From the NCBI GenBank assembly GCA_947579665.1, contig OX388347.1, forward strand, positions 41,610,943 through 41,674,942: DNA of 64,000 nt. The letters are read 5' to 3'. Made by a program: the position numbers and the translations under genes. A model generated the notes under the pieces. The model made no database searches and was not told the origin of the DNA. It saw only the letters and a list, made by a program, of their open reading frames with translations. The DNA comes from Sympetrum striolatum. Taxonomy: Eukaryota > Arthropoda > Insecta > Odonata > Libellulidae. Of the stretch, positions 45,509-58,080 are shown one piece after another. How positions within the stretch are numbered: the first letter of the stretch is position 1; every line of letters begins with the position of its first letter.

Positions 45509-46512
45509 AAGGCCGCTGCAGAATTTTATCCTACGCCCCCGTGCGCTTTGTGGACATCAAAGGAGAATCCAGAGTGAAGATGGGGTGCTTTTTTCGAGGG
45601 AGGATACTTTTGTTTTTACGTTTCTCTTAAATTTCATCCCTCTCGTCTATCTTTATGGGAGGAGATGAACCGGTCGATTCGGCCCTGTGAGAGTAACTAC
45701 CTTTTGAACTGCATGCGGCCCAATTGAAGCTCAGTGCTGCCGTGTTAGCGTGCGGGAGGTAGTGGATTTATAAGCGGATGTTTTAGCGTTTAGATTGGTC
45801 GAAATTGGAGTTGATGTACCTATTTTAGCTGCTTATTTCGGGAGAAATACGGTAAACGGTGCTCAATTAGTAGGCCCCAAAATAGCTGTGATTAATGTTT
45901 TCCTTCATAATTTATGATAAAACTTTACAAAAGTACGAAGTGTTTTCATTCCTCAGTTTCAGAAATTAAACCTTGTAAAATTTTACCTTTGCATACTCAA
46001 GTACTTAAAAAACAAGAAGACTGACTTTTCAATGAAATTATAATAAAATAATGTATCGAGGTAGTCCCATCAAAAGTAAATAACGTGAATGCAAAATAAA
46101 ACGTGAAGTAAAATGCTAATGGCGTGATACTGAAAGTATTGAGAATTCTCAGAAATAATTGTGTACACACAAAATTTCCTTTCTGCTTCTCTGTTTCGAA
46201 AGCGTTGAAGAATTAGCACATAGCTAATGATCTCTTGTTCTATAAAGCAACCAATTGATGTAGTCACCTTACACCTTAATTATTTCCTGTTATACTATAA
46301 GTTAAGCGAATTTTAACTTAGCCGAACACAAAACAGATGTTTGCTTCTCCCTCCGAAATATCCTCTGATCATTCGAAGGAATTTATCTACTTTCAAGGCG
46401 CCCTTTCCGTCGGGGCACTCGGAGATACTTTCCCAGAACGAGTAAACCTAATGATAATTGGCGCACCGAATCCAATTAATGTCTCTGAGCTGGAGGACAC
46501 CTACCTCTAGCT
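45509..46512. other. Non-coding stretch
   Basis: 45.5-45.8 kb is moderately GC-rich with nothing recognised. The rest is AT-rich. Confidence 0.45.
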
Positions 46513-46929
46513 TCAAGATCCTTCAACTCGGATAAAGTAGTTTTCTAGTGAAGAAAAAAAAGACATCTTCTGCTTTATCGGCAGAAGCCATGACATCCGG
46601 GTGGGTGAGACCATTCGATGTCCGAAATCGACAATTTTAATCAAGGATGCGCGATGTCTCTTCACCGCTACCTGGACCGCCGCGCCATTAATGAACCTAA
46701 CGACAAAGTCATTAAAACGTACGTTGCTTTGCTGTTTGCCTTTAGCTCCACGCCGCATCCTAGAGAGATCTTCTATTACTGAGTCCGCGGGGTGTTTAAT
46801 TGAAGCCCTAGTTTCATCCTCTCTAGTCTTACTCCATTTCGCCTCTACTTTCCGAGGCTCTCCTTGCGGATCAAACCCTTGGAAAAGCAACGCCGCCCAC
46901 GCGCTTTGCGGCACTTCCACGAACTTCAC
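46513..46929 (-). other. Possible coding fragment, 138 codons, unidentified
   Basis: The frame is open from upstream of the first Met (SSLHVV-type sequence precedes MKFVEVPQSAW) and ends at TGA at 46513. Its GC content is well above that of its surroundings and the peptide is charged and mixed (SKTREDETRASIKHPADSV, RFNDFVVRFINGAA), unlike the S/F/L-rich chance frames elsewhere. An acceptor-like CTCCTTTAAAAG lies just upstream and a GTAGGT donor-like site just beyond the stop. The opposite strand is also open for 116 codons, which weakens the case. I recognise no family. Candidates are an exon, a retrocopy or an element gag fragment. Confidence 0.3.
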
Positions 46930-46951
46930 ACCACGTGAAGTGAGCTTTTAA

Positions 46952-48280
46952 AGGAGTTTGTGCTGTGTGGATGTTTAGCGAGGGATTCCCCCTCCATCTC
47001 TTAACAACCTACAAATTATCTCCTCGTTTTTTTTAGTTTTTTTAAGAGGTATGTTTTTCTCAGTTTCTATAGTCTGCTAAAGTTAACTTCAAGGCTTAGA
47101 AGGTGGAGCAACAGAAATTATATCTTTTAGAGAACGGGGAGATATATCATACGAGGGTAAAGACTTATCTATATACTCGGATAAGTTCATTATATCCCTA
47201 AAATTCTATAAGAAACTAGCTTCTCTAAAATCTCACCACGTTTAATGTACTGCTTTCTTTTCTTCATGGATATTAGATGTTTAAAATATCAACAATAGAC
47301 ATCTTTGTCGGCGCTTCGCATCATGCTGACACCGGATTTTAGAAACAACAGCAGTAGCCAAGAAACATACTTAATCGTATTATTTAGCTTTTGGATTGGC
47401 TATAGAGTGAATATTTGCATTAATAAAGGCCTCTACTTAAGGACTGCCAAGAAAAATGTGAAAATATTACTCAATGTAAGAGAAATATTACTCATAAAGT
47501 CATTGTGCTTCATTTGCTTGTACAGTTCCGATCATAGAATTCTGGCTCAGTGAGGAAAGCAAGGGAAAAATACCTCGCTCCTCATCCTACCTAGTAAGCC
47601 CCATTTCTTTCTAGTAGCTTATGTCAGAGGGGGTGAGGCACCAACTGGCCTTCGGGCTTAGTACTAGAAGGTTGGTAATCCATACTTCTGTTAATTCCGA
47701 AAACCAGGTGCGGATTACCAACAAAGACGGCTATTGGAAATATTTAAACCATTCATTCATTAACTGCCGTGTTCCAATATACTTTCTTTATACAACATAG
47801 ACTTCCAGGGGAAAATGTCATTATAAAGGGTTAATGATAACTTAGGAATCGATTGGAGGTCGATAGAGAACTGAAAATTTACTCATTCAGTGATAACAAG
47901 AAAGAAACCAGGGATATTACACGTGGTAACGTCTTGGGAGGGACTGATCTTTGACGGAATTCTAGGGAAACGATGAGCTTCCCCCAGTGTATAGATAAGG
48001 CGTTTTCTTTCCAATGTTTGTAATGCGCGGTTGCATATCCTAAAGGCAAACCTGCAAATTAACCGTTGAAAAAGGATATTGTGAGCCAACAAATTTGAAA
48101 ATAGATGCACCACTATCGTATAAAGAAGTAAAAAAATACCAAATGTCAGAATTTGATATTTTCATGGATATCTGGCATCTCAAATGGAACCAAAATATTT
48201 TCCCTTGAAGCGCATAAGGGGTTAATCTTCTAAAGAATGAAGAAAAACTTCTTAATTTCCACATAGAATGTTTTGATTTA
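46952..48280. other. Non-coding stretch
   Basis: No gene was recognised. GGTTGGTAATCC and GGATTACCAAC near 47.67-47.72 kb form a short inverted repeat. Frames of 74-82 codons have no motif. Confidence 0.4.
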
Positions 48281-48346
48281 GTAGACCGGTTTTGACTTCA
48301 CAGGCAACATCAGGTAAAAGATTTGAAGCTGAAACCGGTCGACTAA
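48281..48346. repeat. Inverted repeat of retroelement-end motifs (GAAACCGGTC type)
   Basis: GTAGACCGGTTTTGACTTCA at the left is the imperfect reverse complement of TTTGAAGCTGAAACCGGTCG at 48322-48341. Read outward, each side gives AAACCGGTC followed by GACTAA or TACTAAA. The right side runs on to TAAAAAAAATTCTTTGTG, similar to CATTAAAAAAAATATTTTGTG downstream of the hammerhead-like core at 42.76 kb. Two ends of the same element family appear joined head to head. Confidence 0.55.
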
Positions 48347-51300
48347 GTAAAAAAAATTCTTTGTGGTTAGTACTAACAAGGGGAACACTAGGTTTGCGGG
48401 AAACGGATTCGAACGAAACATTCAAGTCACATTTTTTGCTTAAAAATAGTGGGCATATTTCCGACCGTTCAACTCAATAGGCCTTTGTTTATGAAAATTT
48501 AGCAACGGAAAATCGGAGCTAGGCAACCATGCCATACACCATATCGATCTCGAGATTCTCCGCTTAGGAAATTATTTTCTTCCATTTTTTTATGATAACA
48601 CATCTTTTTGCAATTGAATTTCATCCTCTTACCTTTCAAGCATTTTTAACCTTTTAGTTAGCATTTATTGCAATACACGTCATGCCGCACAGTGGGCTAG
48701 AATCGGAAAAAGCTGGACCAAAAAGAAAAGTGTTTTTTTTGAGTGTGGACTTTGAAAAGTTTATCTTCGCTCTTTAGTTTGTCTTTCCACGACGCCAGGT
48801 CAAACAATTTAGAATTGATTAATCTTCTCACCTGTGATTGGTAAGAAGAGTAAGAAATCATTTTTCTTGCTCAATCTCGCCAAGATAACTTGAATAGACC
48901 ATAGCTAAAGTAATTGGTTTGTAAGTGGGAATGGTGCAGCTCCTTGCGATTCGTCATTATCCGTAACTGCGTGCGGATCCGCTTTCTGGCTTCAAGGAGA
49001 TCGCGTTGGAGGAAATGGAATGAGTTTCTCGAAAGCCTTGACGTAATTCCGATCCTGCAATATTGCGTTCGGTTTGAGTTTCGACTCTTAAAGACCCAGT
49101 CTTAAAGTGGGGTCGCATTTACACCATTGGGATAGTGTTCGAATTCTAATTATGGCCAAAGACGCAACACGATAAGGGGTATTTTATGGCGATCGTTTTC
49201 AACTGCCTTATGCGAATATATCCGAAGGAAATGCGATTTACGAGTAGCTACTAGTTTCATTTCATGCGAACTGAGATTTAGTTATTTTTCCCATATCTTT
49301 ATATCGTTTTACGCAGTTAAGGCTGCGTCGATTGGTTATGTGATTAGTATTGATCAAGGATTAGAGGTTTAAAATCTCAAATAAACGTCTATGTCGGTCT
49401 TCCTCACCTCCTTTTTTAAGAGCCGGTTTGGAATTCAAACCAAGGAATATTTTGAGTAAAAATTAGCAGTACCATGACGGGATGATCGGAGGAAAATTAC
49501 CATAGTTCGTTCAGGCCGTTGTCAAAATTTGACTGATGCAATAAAATAGAAACACTTTACTGTTTTTGAGGTTATGCATCCGTCGCCGGAGAAATAGAAG
49601 GTTAGTTAGGATTATTAAGATTAAGTTAATTAGGATTCGTAGGTAGTGGGGATAGTTAATTGGGGGATAGTATTCTTAATGTCTCCTGTTAGCATGAAAA
49701 TGAAGTTATTGCCTCAAAGTTAGTATTTTTATTAAATCATCAAATCTTGCTCATAATTTTAATTATTACCATGGAAATTCTGAAGAGTATAATAGCTAGA
49801 ATGAGCAAGGTCGAAAAGATGAAAAAAAGTCCCTGTTTAGCTGTTTAAATTTATGATTAACTTTTAGGATAAAAATAGAGATATCAGCAGAGCATCCAAT
49901 ACCATTGTTAAAACAATTCTTTTTTTGCTTGGATATTTCTGGCGTGCAGTTATTTGATAGGAGGAAGTTATTTAAGACAGCGGTCATATTGGTTCTATAG
50001 ATCTCCGTATTGTGTCATAGCAATCTTACTGGGCATTGAAGACACCGTTCCAAATTTGAAAAAAAAGCAGAAACCATGTTTTCCTGCAAATTTTAATCAA
50101 AATACGTATAATATGTAGCTGCATAACACTCATCCATAAACTTAGTTTAAGTGATTTTATCGGAGCATCCATGGAGTATGGCCGATAAACTTTTATTTAC
50201 TAAATTTTGATTACATGAAAATCATCATCATCAAGACGTACGAGTATTATTAGTTGTTATTCATCACATAATTTTCCCATCGAATCTCGTATTTTGCAAC
50301 CGTACAGGTATTATTAATATTGTGTCAGGGATCTTAAACTTATGTTTTTAGAATCTTATGATTCTAGATATACATTTCATAAATTTTGACTTAAGAGTTC
50401 CATGGGCATAAAGCGTTCATTGGTAAACCTTTGCTGAAGCTCTTGATTTTGTTCAGGTTGGAAAATATTTAAGTTTACTTATAATAAGGAAATGCACAAA
50501 TCTAAGGGTGGGGAGAAACTTTGGGCACTTATCTCATACTGACACGTGTTAAAGGACAATACAGTTTGTTCTATATCCCTTTAGCTAGTCTATTGGCTTT
50601 CTCGCTTGAATTTCTGTTGGACAGTTCAAATGCACCAAGCAAGCAACCCTGCGGTCTGTTGACCTTCACCTCATTCAAGGTGCGGTCCTGTGACAAAAGG
50701 TAGTTTCTGCTTCACTTGGCCGTCTCCCTTCTCTGTTCATTGCAAAGTTTTTCCATTTTCTACAATATAACCTTAAAACCTCTAAAGTATTTGACGGATA
50801 GTTAACATCAGCCAATCTATCGCTTTATTACTACCGCGAATCATTCGTAGAAGAGAGTTTCGTAGAGCGATTTATCTTAATTTTACGCTCATTATAGTTT
50901 GGTCGAATTTGCTTGGAGGTCACATTATATCGATTGTGTAACCTTTTAACTTTCTTGGATTTGACTAGTAAGTCGCAACATAACTTCTGAAGTAAATTAA
51001 TACTCTGTTCCACGGAATACATATTTGATTCAGATAGTATTTACTTGATGCTAACTGTTTTACCACTTACGTAGCCAAAAAACCTAAGAGGGACGATTTT
51101 ATTTAATTATGAATTAATGGGATTAAAAAACCGCCAGGACATATATGGCCTATTACATTAATATTAATTATCATATTAAAATTAACAAATCTAAAACAAA
51201 ACATACAGATTTCCTTTTAGATTGGAACGAAGAAATATTTTGTATCATATACTGAACTTTATATTGAACTTACTCAAAAATATAACATGTGATAAAAATA

Positions 51301-53274
51301 AGAGTAACTTGAAAACAATTTACGTATCTACCACCAAGAGTTTTAATTGATTAAAATTTTATAGCCTTATTTTCAATTTTCTTGGCTCATCAGCGAGGAC
51401 ATACTTGAAGGCATGAGCTTGACCATTAAGTCATTACACTTAGGTGTGCTCCTCTTATAGCTATTGAAAAGTTTCAAGGATAATCCTTTTTGTTCAGGGG
51501 AAGTTGAAGGGGATTTAACTCCCAAAAAATCCCTGACAACTGTTGTTAGAACTTAAAACAAAACTTATCCTTACTCTGCATCCTTTTAAGGAGGTTGATT
51601 GTATGTTTCAGCCTCAGTATTCCTTATTTAATGTCATATCTATTATATATAGATGCTTCTCCGGATTCATTACTATATATAAAGCTGCAAATCCGACTCA
51701 TTCATACAAATTCTTGGGCATTTTTAATCGAGCTGGAAGACTGAAATTTTCAAGAGAGATTCATAATTGACAGTCGAGTTGGGAAAAAATCGAAAATCTA
51801 CAGATTTTGTCCTAGGTTTGAGCCCAGAAACGATTATATTTTTCAATGTATTTAAACGGGAAAAACGAAAAATGGCCATGAAGAGCAAATTTCTTTCGTT
51901 AATTAAAATGTAAAAAAGTAACCGTAAAGCAGTTGAACTTGGTTTGTAATACGTCTAAAAGATCAAAGTTTACTTTTCTTGCGACCGATTTTAACATGCC
52001 GGCACGAAATTTGCAAAATTTTAGTTTGAACGCTAATTTATTACGTTAATTTATGCTCATTTCGAAAATTAAATCTATGACAACGACCATTGTTTGAATC
52101 GAAAACAAGTTTGTTTACGATCCTATTTTCATACGCCATGATAAAGGTTTGATGCATTTTTAATTATTTTAAATGTTTCTTTCGATATATGTTATTACTG
52201 GATGCTGAAAAATGTAAATTTCATCGAATCAGACAGCGAATATCTGTACGTTCAATGAATCAATCGTGAATGCATGCTGTGATAACATAAGTTTATGTAG
52301 AGAATACGAGACCATTAACAACGAAGATAATCGTAAAAGTCATGTAAGTAGTGAGAATATTCTAGAATGAAGTACATAGATACGAATATAAATAAGTAAA
52401 TAGGGATATTAATGTAAATTAAAAGGTTTAACAACAGTCTTTAGAAATAACATAAATGCAAGCAATGCAAATCATTAGTTTAACCAGCACTATAGTTTAG
52501 CAATATATTTTATTTCATAGCTCTCTTAACCAAATATATTTATCGTATACTGAACTCAGACTAAAAAGTTCCATGTATGTTTCACTTTCGTACTATATAC
52601 ATTGTGATATATTGTCACCGAAAAGCTCATACCGGAAACCAAACCCATTGCTGCCCGCCTTTCTTGAAGGACCATGTTATCATTGAATATCAAGAAATTG
52701 TAACTTTCATCTTAGTGAACAACAAATATCCATTCAGGAAATACATGGTATCATTGATCGATATTAGGATATCTATGTTCTTCGTATATGGTGGATTGCT
52801 TTTCATGTGTGAGTTCTGTGCATATTATCATATGCCTATTATTTTCTTCTTTTCTATTTTAATTACATATAATTATTCTGTCTTCCTCTCCAAAGATAAT
52901 TTAAAGCTAAGTTCTTTTTCTACTTTTTTTTTAATAATACGTAGTACACAATTAGAACATAGTATATTACGTAATTCAACTTTCATCAAAATAAAATAAC
53001 AAAAATCTACACATAAAATACACTGATTTCCTTGAAAGACATTCTTATTACGTTGTTCCTCGTGTTCGCTGGATAATTCTTGGTTAGTTAAAACAATTTT
53101 TGCATGTACCATTGTATAAATATTATTTTCCCATCTTCACCAAATGGGCTTTAGAATAAAGTTCTTTTTCTGCGTTCTTTAAAGCTATTAACACAATTAC
53201 ATTGCCTATTGTCTATTTGTTTATCTAATTAGAAACGGAGCTCATTGTTGTGGTAGATGCCATTTAATGAACAT
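48347..53274. other. Long AT-rich non-coding stretch, nothing recognised
   Basis: The largest frame (140 codons, 52577-52999, +) is rich in I, F and Y and shows no motif. A 63-codon + frame at 48914-49105 is R/W-rich without a family match. No repeat boundary, RNA gene or exon could be supported in nearly 5 kb. Confidence 0.4.
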
Positions 53275-53985
53275 ATGATTCAATTGCATTGTGTCTTGCA
53301 CTGAACCGTATACTACACAGGTAATCGTCTATTTATTTTCCGCATTTTTATCTTATGCAGATTTTTATTCTAACTTAATATTCTTAAGCTTTTTCCTTTA
53401 ATTTACTTTTACGAATGCACATTAAAACGTCGTCGTCGCTGCTGCTACATTCATCGCGGTGGGATCCCGAAAGAGATACCACGGAATCAGCCGATCGCCG
53501 CGGAAAACTTCGACCTTATATATTCATTGAGGACTGAAATCCAAAACTAAGTAAGGTAGGAATTGAATTGATAAGCGACGTATTTTCACATTGCCAGCTG
53601 TATGTCGCGCTAGGAAGAGTACGTTCCTCAGAAAATATCAGGGTGTTAGTTTCACCGGAAAGGATTTTTGATAATATTCCGCACTCCGTCAATATTGTCC
53701 TCATCATCATATGGTGATCTGCCCGGAAGCAGGCGCCGCGGCCATAGGATTCAATTGGAGGATGTCTTGCACTAAACCGAGTGCATACCACAGGTAACCA
53801 ATCGTCTATCGATTTCTCGCATTTTTATTTTATGCAGATTTTTATTCTAACTATACTTTGGCGTATTCCCTTAATTTAACTTTACGAATGTGTATTTATT
53901 CATTAAGGACTCAACTCCAAAACTCCCGTATCAAATGAATGTGAAAGGCCTTCGAAGTACTTATTCTATTATTATATTATTTGAT
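53275..53985. repeat. Two diverged direct repeats, offset about 471 bp
   Basis: TGTCTTGCACTGAACCG (53292) and TGTCTTGCACTAAACCG (53763) begin matching segments. ACAGGTAA...TCGTCTAT, GCATTTTTAT, TTATGCAGATTTTTATTCTA and TTACGAATG follow in the same order. TATTCATTGAGGACT (53.52 kb) is echoed by TATTCATTAAGGACT (53.91 kb). The spacer holds a GC-rich patch (CGTCGTCGTCGCTGCTGCTA) not found in the second unit. Confidence 0.7.
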
Positions 53986-54103
53986 GAATCTCGATGTTAG
54001 ATTTGAAAATTATGTATGCCAAAGACAATGGCATAATTAAAAAGGAACAAAGATATAGAATATAGACCCATAACTCAGGGTAGTATCCCTGGATAATTTT
54101 CTT

Positions 54104-55227
54104 TGCTTGCAGTTTGCAAGCACCCATTTACTAGTTCATATATATACCCAGATAGGATACAAATTCACAGGCTAAACCAAGAGCGACATTGACTTGAAAT
54201 TTTTACGACATATTGGCCATAACGTGTAACCTCCAGGAAAAAGCCGACATTGAACCTCGGTGCCATGGGTTCGATTCCAGAAGGCCCCAAAGTCGCGATT
54301 TTCCCCATAAGATTACATGGCGGGGATTTTCGAAAATTTTTTTGAGGCACTTCCCGAAAAGCAGAGAGTTGAAACTCGAGGGACCGCTAAATGCCGTGCA
54401 TAGCCAACGAAAATTGGAAAGACATCTTCGAATGTTGTCCTTGGTTCGATGCTAGGCCGGGGCAAAAATCGGCCGTTTAAAATGCATTGCGGCGATTTTG
54501 AAGATTTTTTTTGGATCCTTTCCCGATAACATGGATACTTGAAACTCGGCACGTCGATAGATATCATGAATTTATTTTATAATCGAATTTTACATATTAG
54601 CTTATGGTCCTTGGTTCGATCCCAGAGGACCATTTGCACTTCTCAATGCTTTTCTTACGGAGATAACGGAAACAAATTTTAGGTACTTACCGGCACGATA
54701 TCGACTTCAAACTTTGCAAGTAGAAAGATCAAGTCCATACAAATCAAACAATGCATTCACAGCTATCAAAGTGTCCTGGGTTCGACACCAGGTGTCTCTG
54801 CAATCAGAAGTTGATCCGATTTTTAGGAATTATTTTGAAACCTTTGCCAATAATATAGAAACTTCAAATTCGGCATATAGATAGAGATTATAAATAACTT
54901 TCAAAAACATTTTTTAGATTTCCAAAATCGTCCTTGGTTCGAATCCAGAGAGCCATTTAATTTCGTGAAAATTAGAACGTCTTTTGAGGCAGTTGTAGCC
55001 CATATTTCTGCTTGAATTTTCACACATAGTTAGAGATGGTGTTGTTCTATTGTGCTGCATAGTAAGTACACAGTAAAGACCCGGGTTCGATGCCAGACAA
55101 TGGAATTTCAGCGAATTTTAAGAAAAATTTCAATCCATTTTTTTCTTTTGATGGCCGTTCCGATATGATGCCGACATGAAAATAGTGTTGTCGATCTGCT
55201 TGCAGTATGCAAGCAACATTTTACTCG
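54104..55227. repeat. Tandem array of T-arm/B-box-like hairpin units between two Helitron-like ends
   Basis: Six GGTTCGA-type motifs lie at about 54268, 54443, 54613, 54779, 54937 and 55084. The spacings are 175, 170, 166, 158 and 147 bp, falling steadily. Each sits in a T-arm-like hairpin (for example GGTCCTTGGTTCGATCCCAG then AGGACC). Each unit also has a CTTGAAACTCGGCA..TAGATAGAGAT-like phrase, degenerate in some copies. At both ends is the palindrome TGCTTGCAGTTTGCAAGCA (54104-54122, and with one change 55197-55215). After it come 8 bp and CTAG or CTCG. A hairpin followed shortly by CTRR is the 3' signature of Helitrons, and non-autonomous Helitrons often carry internal tandem arrays. Confidence 0.65.
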
Positions 55228-56139
55228 TAATCAATATATATAGCGTTTCCTACGTGAAACTATATCAAGGGAAGATAGATAAAATTTAATTTAAATTTTT
55301 ATAATTAAATCTCATTTCCACAGAAAATATTCGCCTGATGGTAACAACGAGTAGCTGACTGGTCGATATTAAAGTATTTCCTGTATAACTGAGGCTTTAT
55401 TATTCATCTCTTTGCAAATCCTTATCAATCGACAAAATTAAAAGCTACACGAAATTCCATTTACTCACAGAGTGATGTGTACGGACGGCGAAAATGGAGT
55501 TGTCACAACCACGTATGTTCGACCGTAACTTTTGACAACGCCGTCCCCTCGTGTGTGTACTTTTCCCGCCCGCTCAAATATAAAATCGAGACGCCGATAT
55601 TTTTTCCATGGGTCATACATCCGCTCGTGACGGGCGCAAATGGGTCGGGCGGCTTAGTACAAGACGACAGCCGACTATTTTATCCCCCATCCCCTAGGAT
55701 ATTTAAAAAACACATCCCTGATGACCTCCCTTATTCAATTTCACCTCGCATTGACTATATCTTCACAACGATATAGCGGATTAGTGGTAGCTCATACGGT
55801 TCTACCCATAGCTTCGCTCTGGGCATTAATGAGATTTGATGTCAGTTTCTAACGAACCTGTCCATGCTAAGGGTAACTAGTCAATATTAATTGGATGTGC
55901 GTTTGACAGGTGAAAATTACTGTACCCCGCAAGAAAATAGAAGGGCCGAGCGGCAGCTGCACGGTGAAGATACCCCGAATACAAATCGCATTACTCGCTA
56001 GATATACTTGATTGGGTTCGGGACTATGGAAATGCCTTTTAATTGGATGCGTAACGTGCAGAGAGGATGCGTTCCATTGATCGATTCGGGACTACGGCCG
56101 AAAAGTTAAATTCATCAGAGCCCCGAAAAAACATCGGCG
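55228..56139. other. Non-coding stretch with a GC-richer patch
   Basis: After the second CTCG the sequence TAATCAATATATATAGCG resembles the start of the array region after the first CTAG (TTCATATATATACCC), as if another truncated copy began here. 55.47-56.1 kb is richer in GC. A 99-codon + frame there (55477-55776) shows no motif. Confidence 0.4.
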
Positions 56140-58080
56140 CTTTCTCCACAAAGGAATTCTTTCCTCTCGTTTTAATGTTTTCGTTCCGTTGCTCAGAAAT
56201 AAAAAGGCTTATGCGATGCTTTCAACTGATTTGGAATTTGAATGTCATTTTAATATAAACTAACCCATGCATTTTTTTGGTTCGGTAATATTGTAAAATA
56301 ATGCAACTTGGGGTTGTTTTCGATCCCAATGTTAAAATAATTTTCATTCTTTTCATTTTGCTATAAAATATATTCATTATTAATTTTAATTTATCCATTG
56401 GTTTTCGCTTTTTTGCTATTCATCTCTTGTGTGTTTTCTGACAGTGTGGGACTTCCTATAAATATTTTAGCCGAGGAGGTTGTTAATCACTTCAATATCT
56501 TTCCTATGGCTTTTTGTGATTTCTAGTAGAGAACTTTAAGTTTTACAATCGACTTAATTTGTTAAGTGTAAAAGAGACTGAATTTGACCTAACCTCACCG
56601 AATAATATCCGATAATAATTTATAAATCCAATTTTTATGCTTTTCTGAGACAAATTTTATCAATAAAGTGTATTGATAGTGCCATCTCCGCTTCTTAACA
56701 TTTAAAGTGCTGTCATTTAGGATCAAACAAGATATTATATTCTAGAGCACAACAATAAAATCATCAATTTTTTATTTTTTTTTTCTAGTGAAAATTTCCA
56801 GTTACTTCTACACAATGTGTTTATCGTTTTGCCAAATTTTCTCCAAACTTAATTTTAATTTTAGAGAATTTTAGAATGGTTTTTATTTTAATTTAAATTA
56901 ACACATACATGTTTTAAGTTGGACAATATTATAGAATTGATTCATCGTGGAGTTTTTACAATCCCAACTTTAAATTAATTCTTCTTCTTTTTATTCTACT
57001 CTCAAATAAATTTACCATCCATTTTAATTTTAACTCTTGATTTTCGCTAAACGCCTACTGTGTGTTTTCTGGCACTGAGGGTTTTTCTCTAAATATCTCC
57101 ACAAAGGAATTCTTTCCTCTCATTTTAATGTTTCATCCCGTTGCTGGGAAATAAACAGGATTATGCGACGATTCCAGCTGATTTGATTTTTAAATAGGAT
57201 TTATATTCCGGAACTCCAACAAGCCCACTTCCTGTTAGATTTGATCCCAGGCGTATTTTGACAGCTCTAATTATGTCGCGGAATATTTTAAAATTCGATG
57301 CCTACCTCATTTATTCTGAATAACTTACGAGTTCCGGGATAAAAATTGGACCTTCCCAGGGGGTCATTTCCGAAAGCTAAAATTGTGATGAACAATATAC
57401 TCGATACCCTTTATTTGCTTTCTCGATCACTTGAATTCAAGTGCAATTTCCCCAGTTTCAGGTGGGAAAATTGTTGATTAAGCCCTAGTGTATTACGAAA
57501 TTACTTTTTGAGAGCTCAAATATATGATCAATTTTTTGTTTTTCTCATGAAAACATCCAATCGCTTCTATAAAATTAAAGTGTGTTTATAATTCAGCAAA
57601 ATATTCTAAAAAGTTGATTTTAAACTTTTAGGGAATTTTAGAATGGAATTTTATTCAAATATAAATTAATTGCTTGTTAATATTGTCGAATTAATGTAAT
57701 GTAGGTTTCTTTGCAATCCTAAGATTAAGATAATTTTTATTCTTTTCATTCTCGTATCAAATGAATTTATCATCCATTTTAATTTAATCTTTGGTTTTTG
57801 CCCTTCCGCTCCGAGTCTATTGCGCGTTCTCTAGTACCCTTGGTTTTTCTCTAAATATCTGTTAGCTGAGAATGACCAAAATCATTTCCATGGGTTTCTA
57901 TTATTAATACAAAATTTTAACTACCATAAAAAATTATAATATTTTATAAATTCAATTTTTATTCTTTTCTGAGACGATTTTTTACCATATATAAAGATAC
58001 CTCCATCTCCGCTTCTTAAAATTTAAAGTGCTGTGATTTAGGATCAAACAGGATATTTTTTTATGAAAAAAATTAAATTT
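56140..58080. repeat. Complex tandem repeat, about three diverged units of 630-760 bp
   Basis: A TGTGTGTTTTCTG-type phrase, preceded by ATCCATT..GTTTTCGC sequence, lies at 56428, 57059 and (as TGCGCGTTCTCTAG) 57821. CTCCACAAAGGAATTCTTTC is at 56144 and 57097. GCCATCTCCGCTTCTTAA (or CTCCATCTCCGCTTCTTAA) lies near 56681 and 58001, followed by TTTAAAGTGCTGT.ATTTAGG. Blocks appear in the same order but with indels, and some are missing from some units, giving a mosaic array. No coding potential was seen. Confidence 0.7.

Noticed and set aside
52577..52999. 140-codon + frame considered as a membrane protein
   Set aside because: I/F/Y-rich composition follows from AT-rich codons; no topology pattern or motif that stands out from background.
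54213..55100. CRISPR-like array suggested by regular spacing of a short conserved motif
   Set aside because: The conserved part is only ~20 bp, the spacing changes from unit to unit, the 'spacers' share further repeat blocks, and the setting is a metazoan genome. A transposon-borne tandem repeat fits better.
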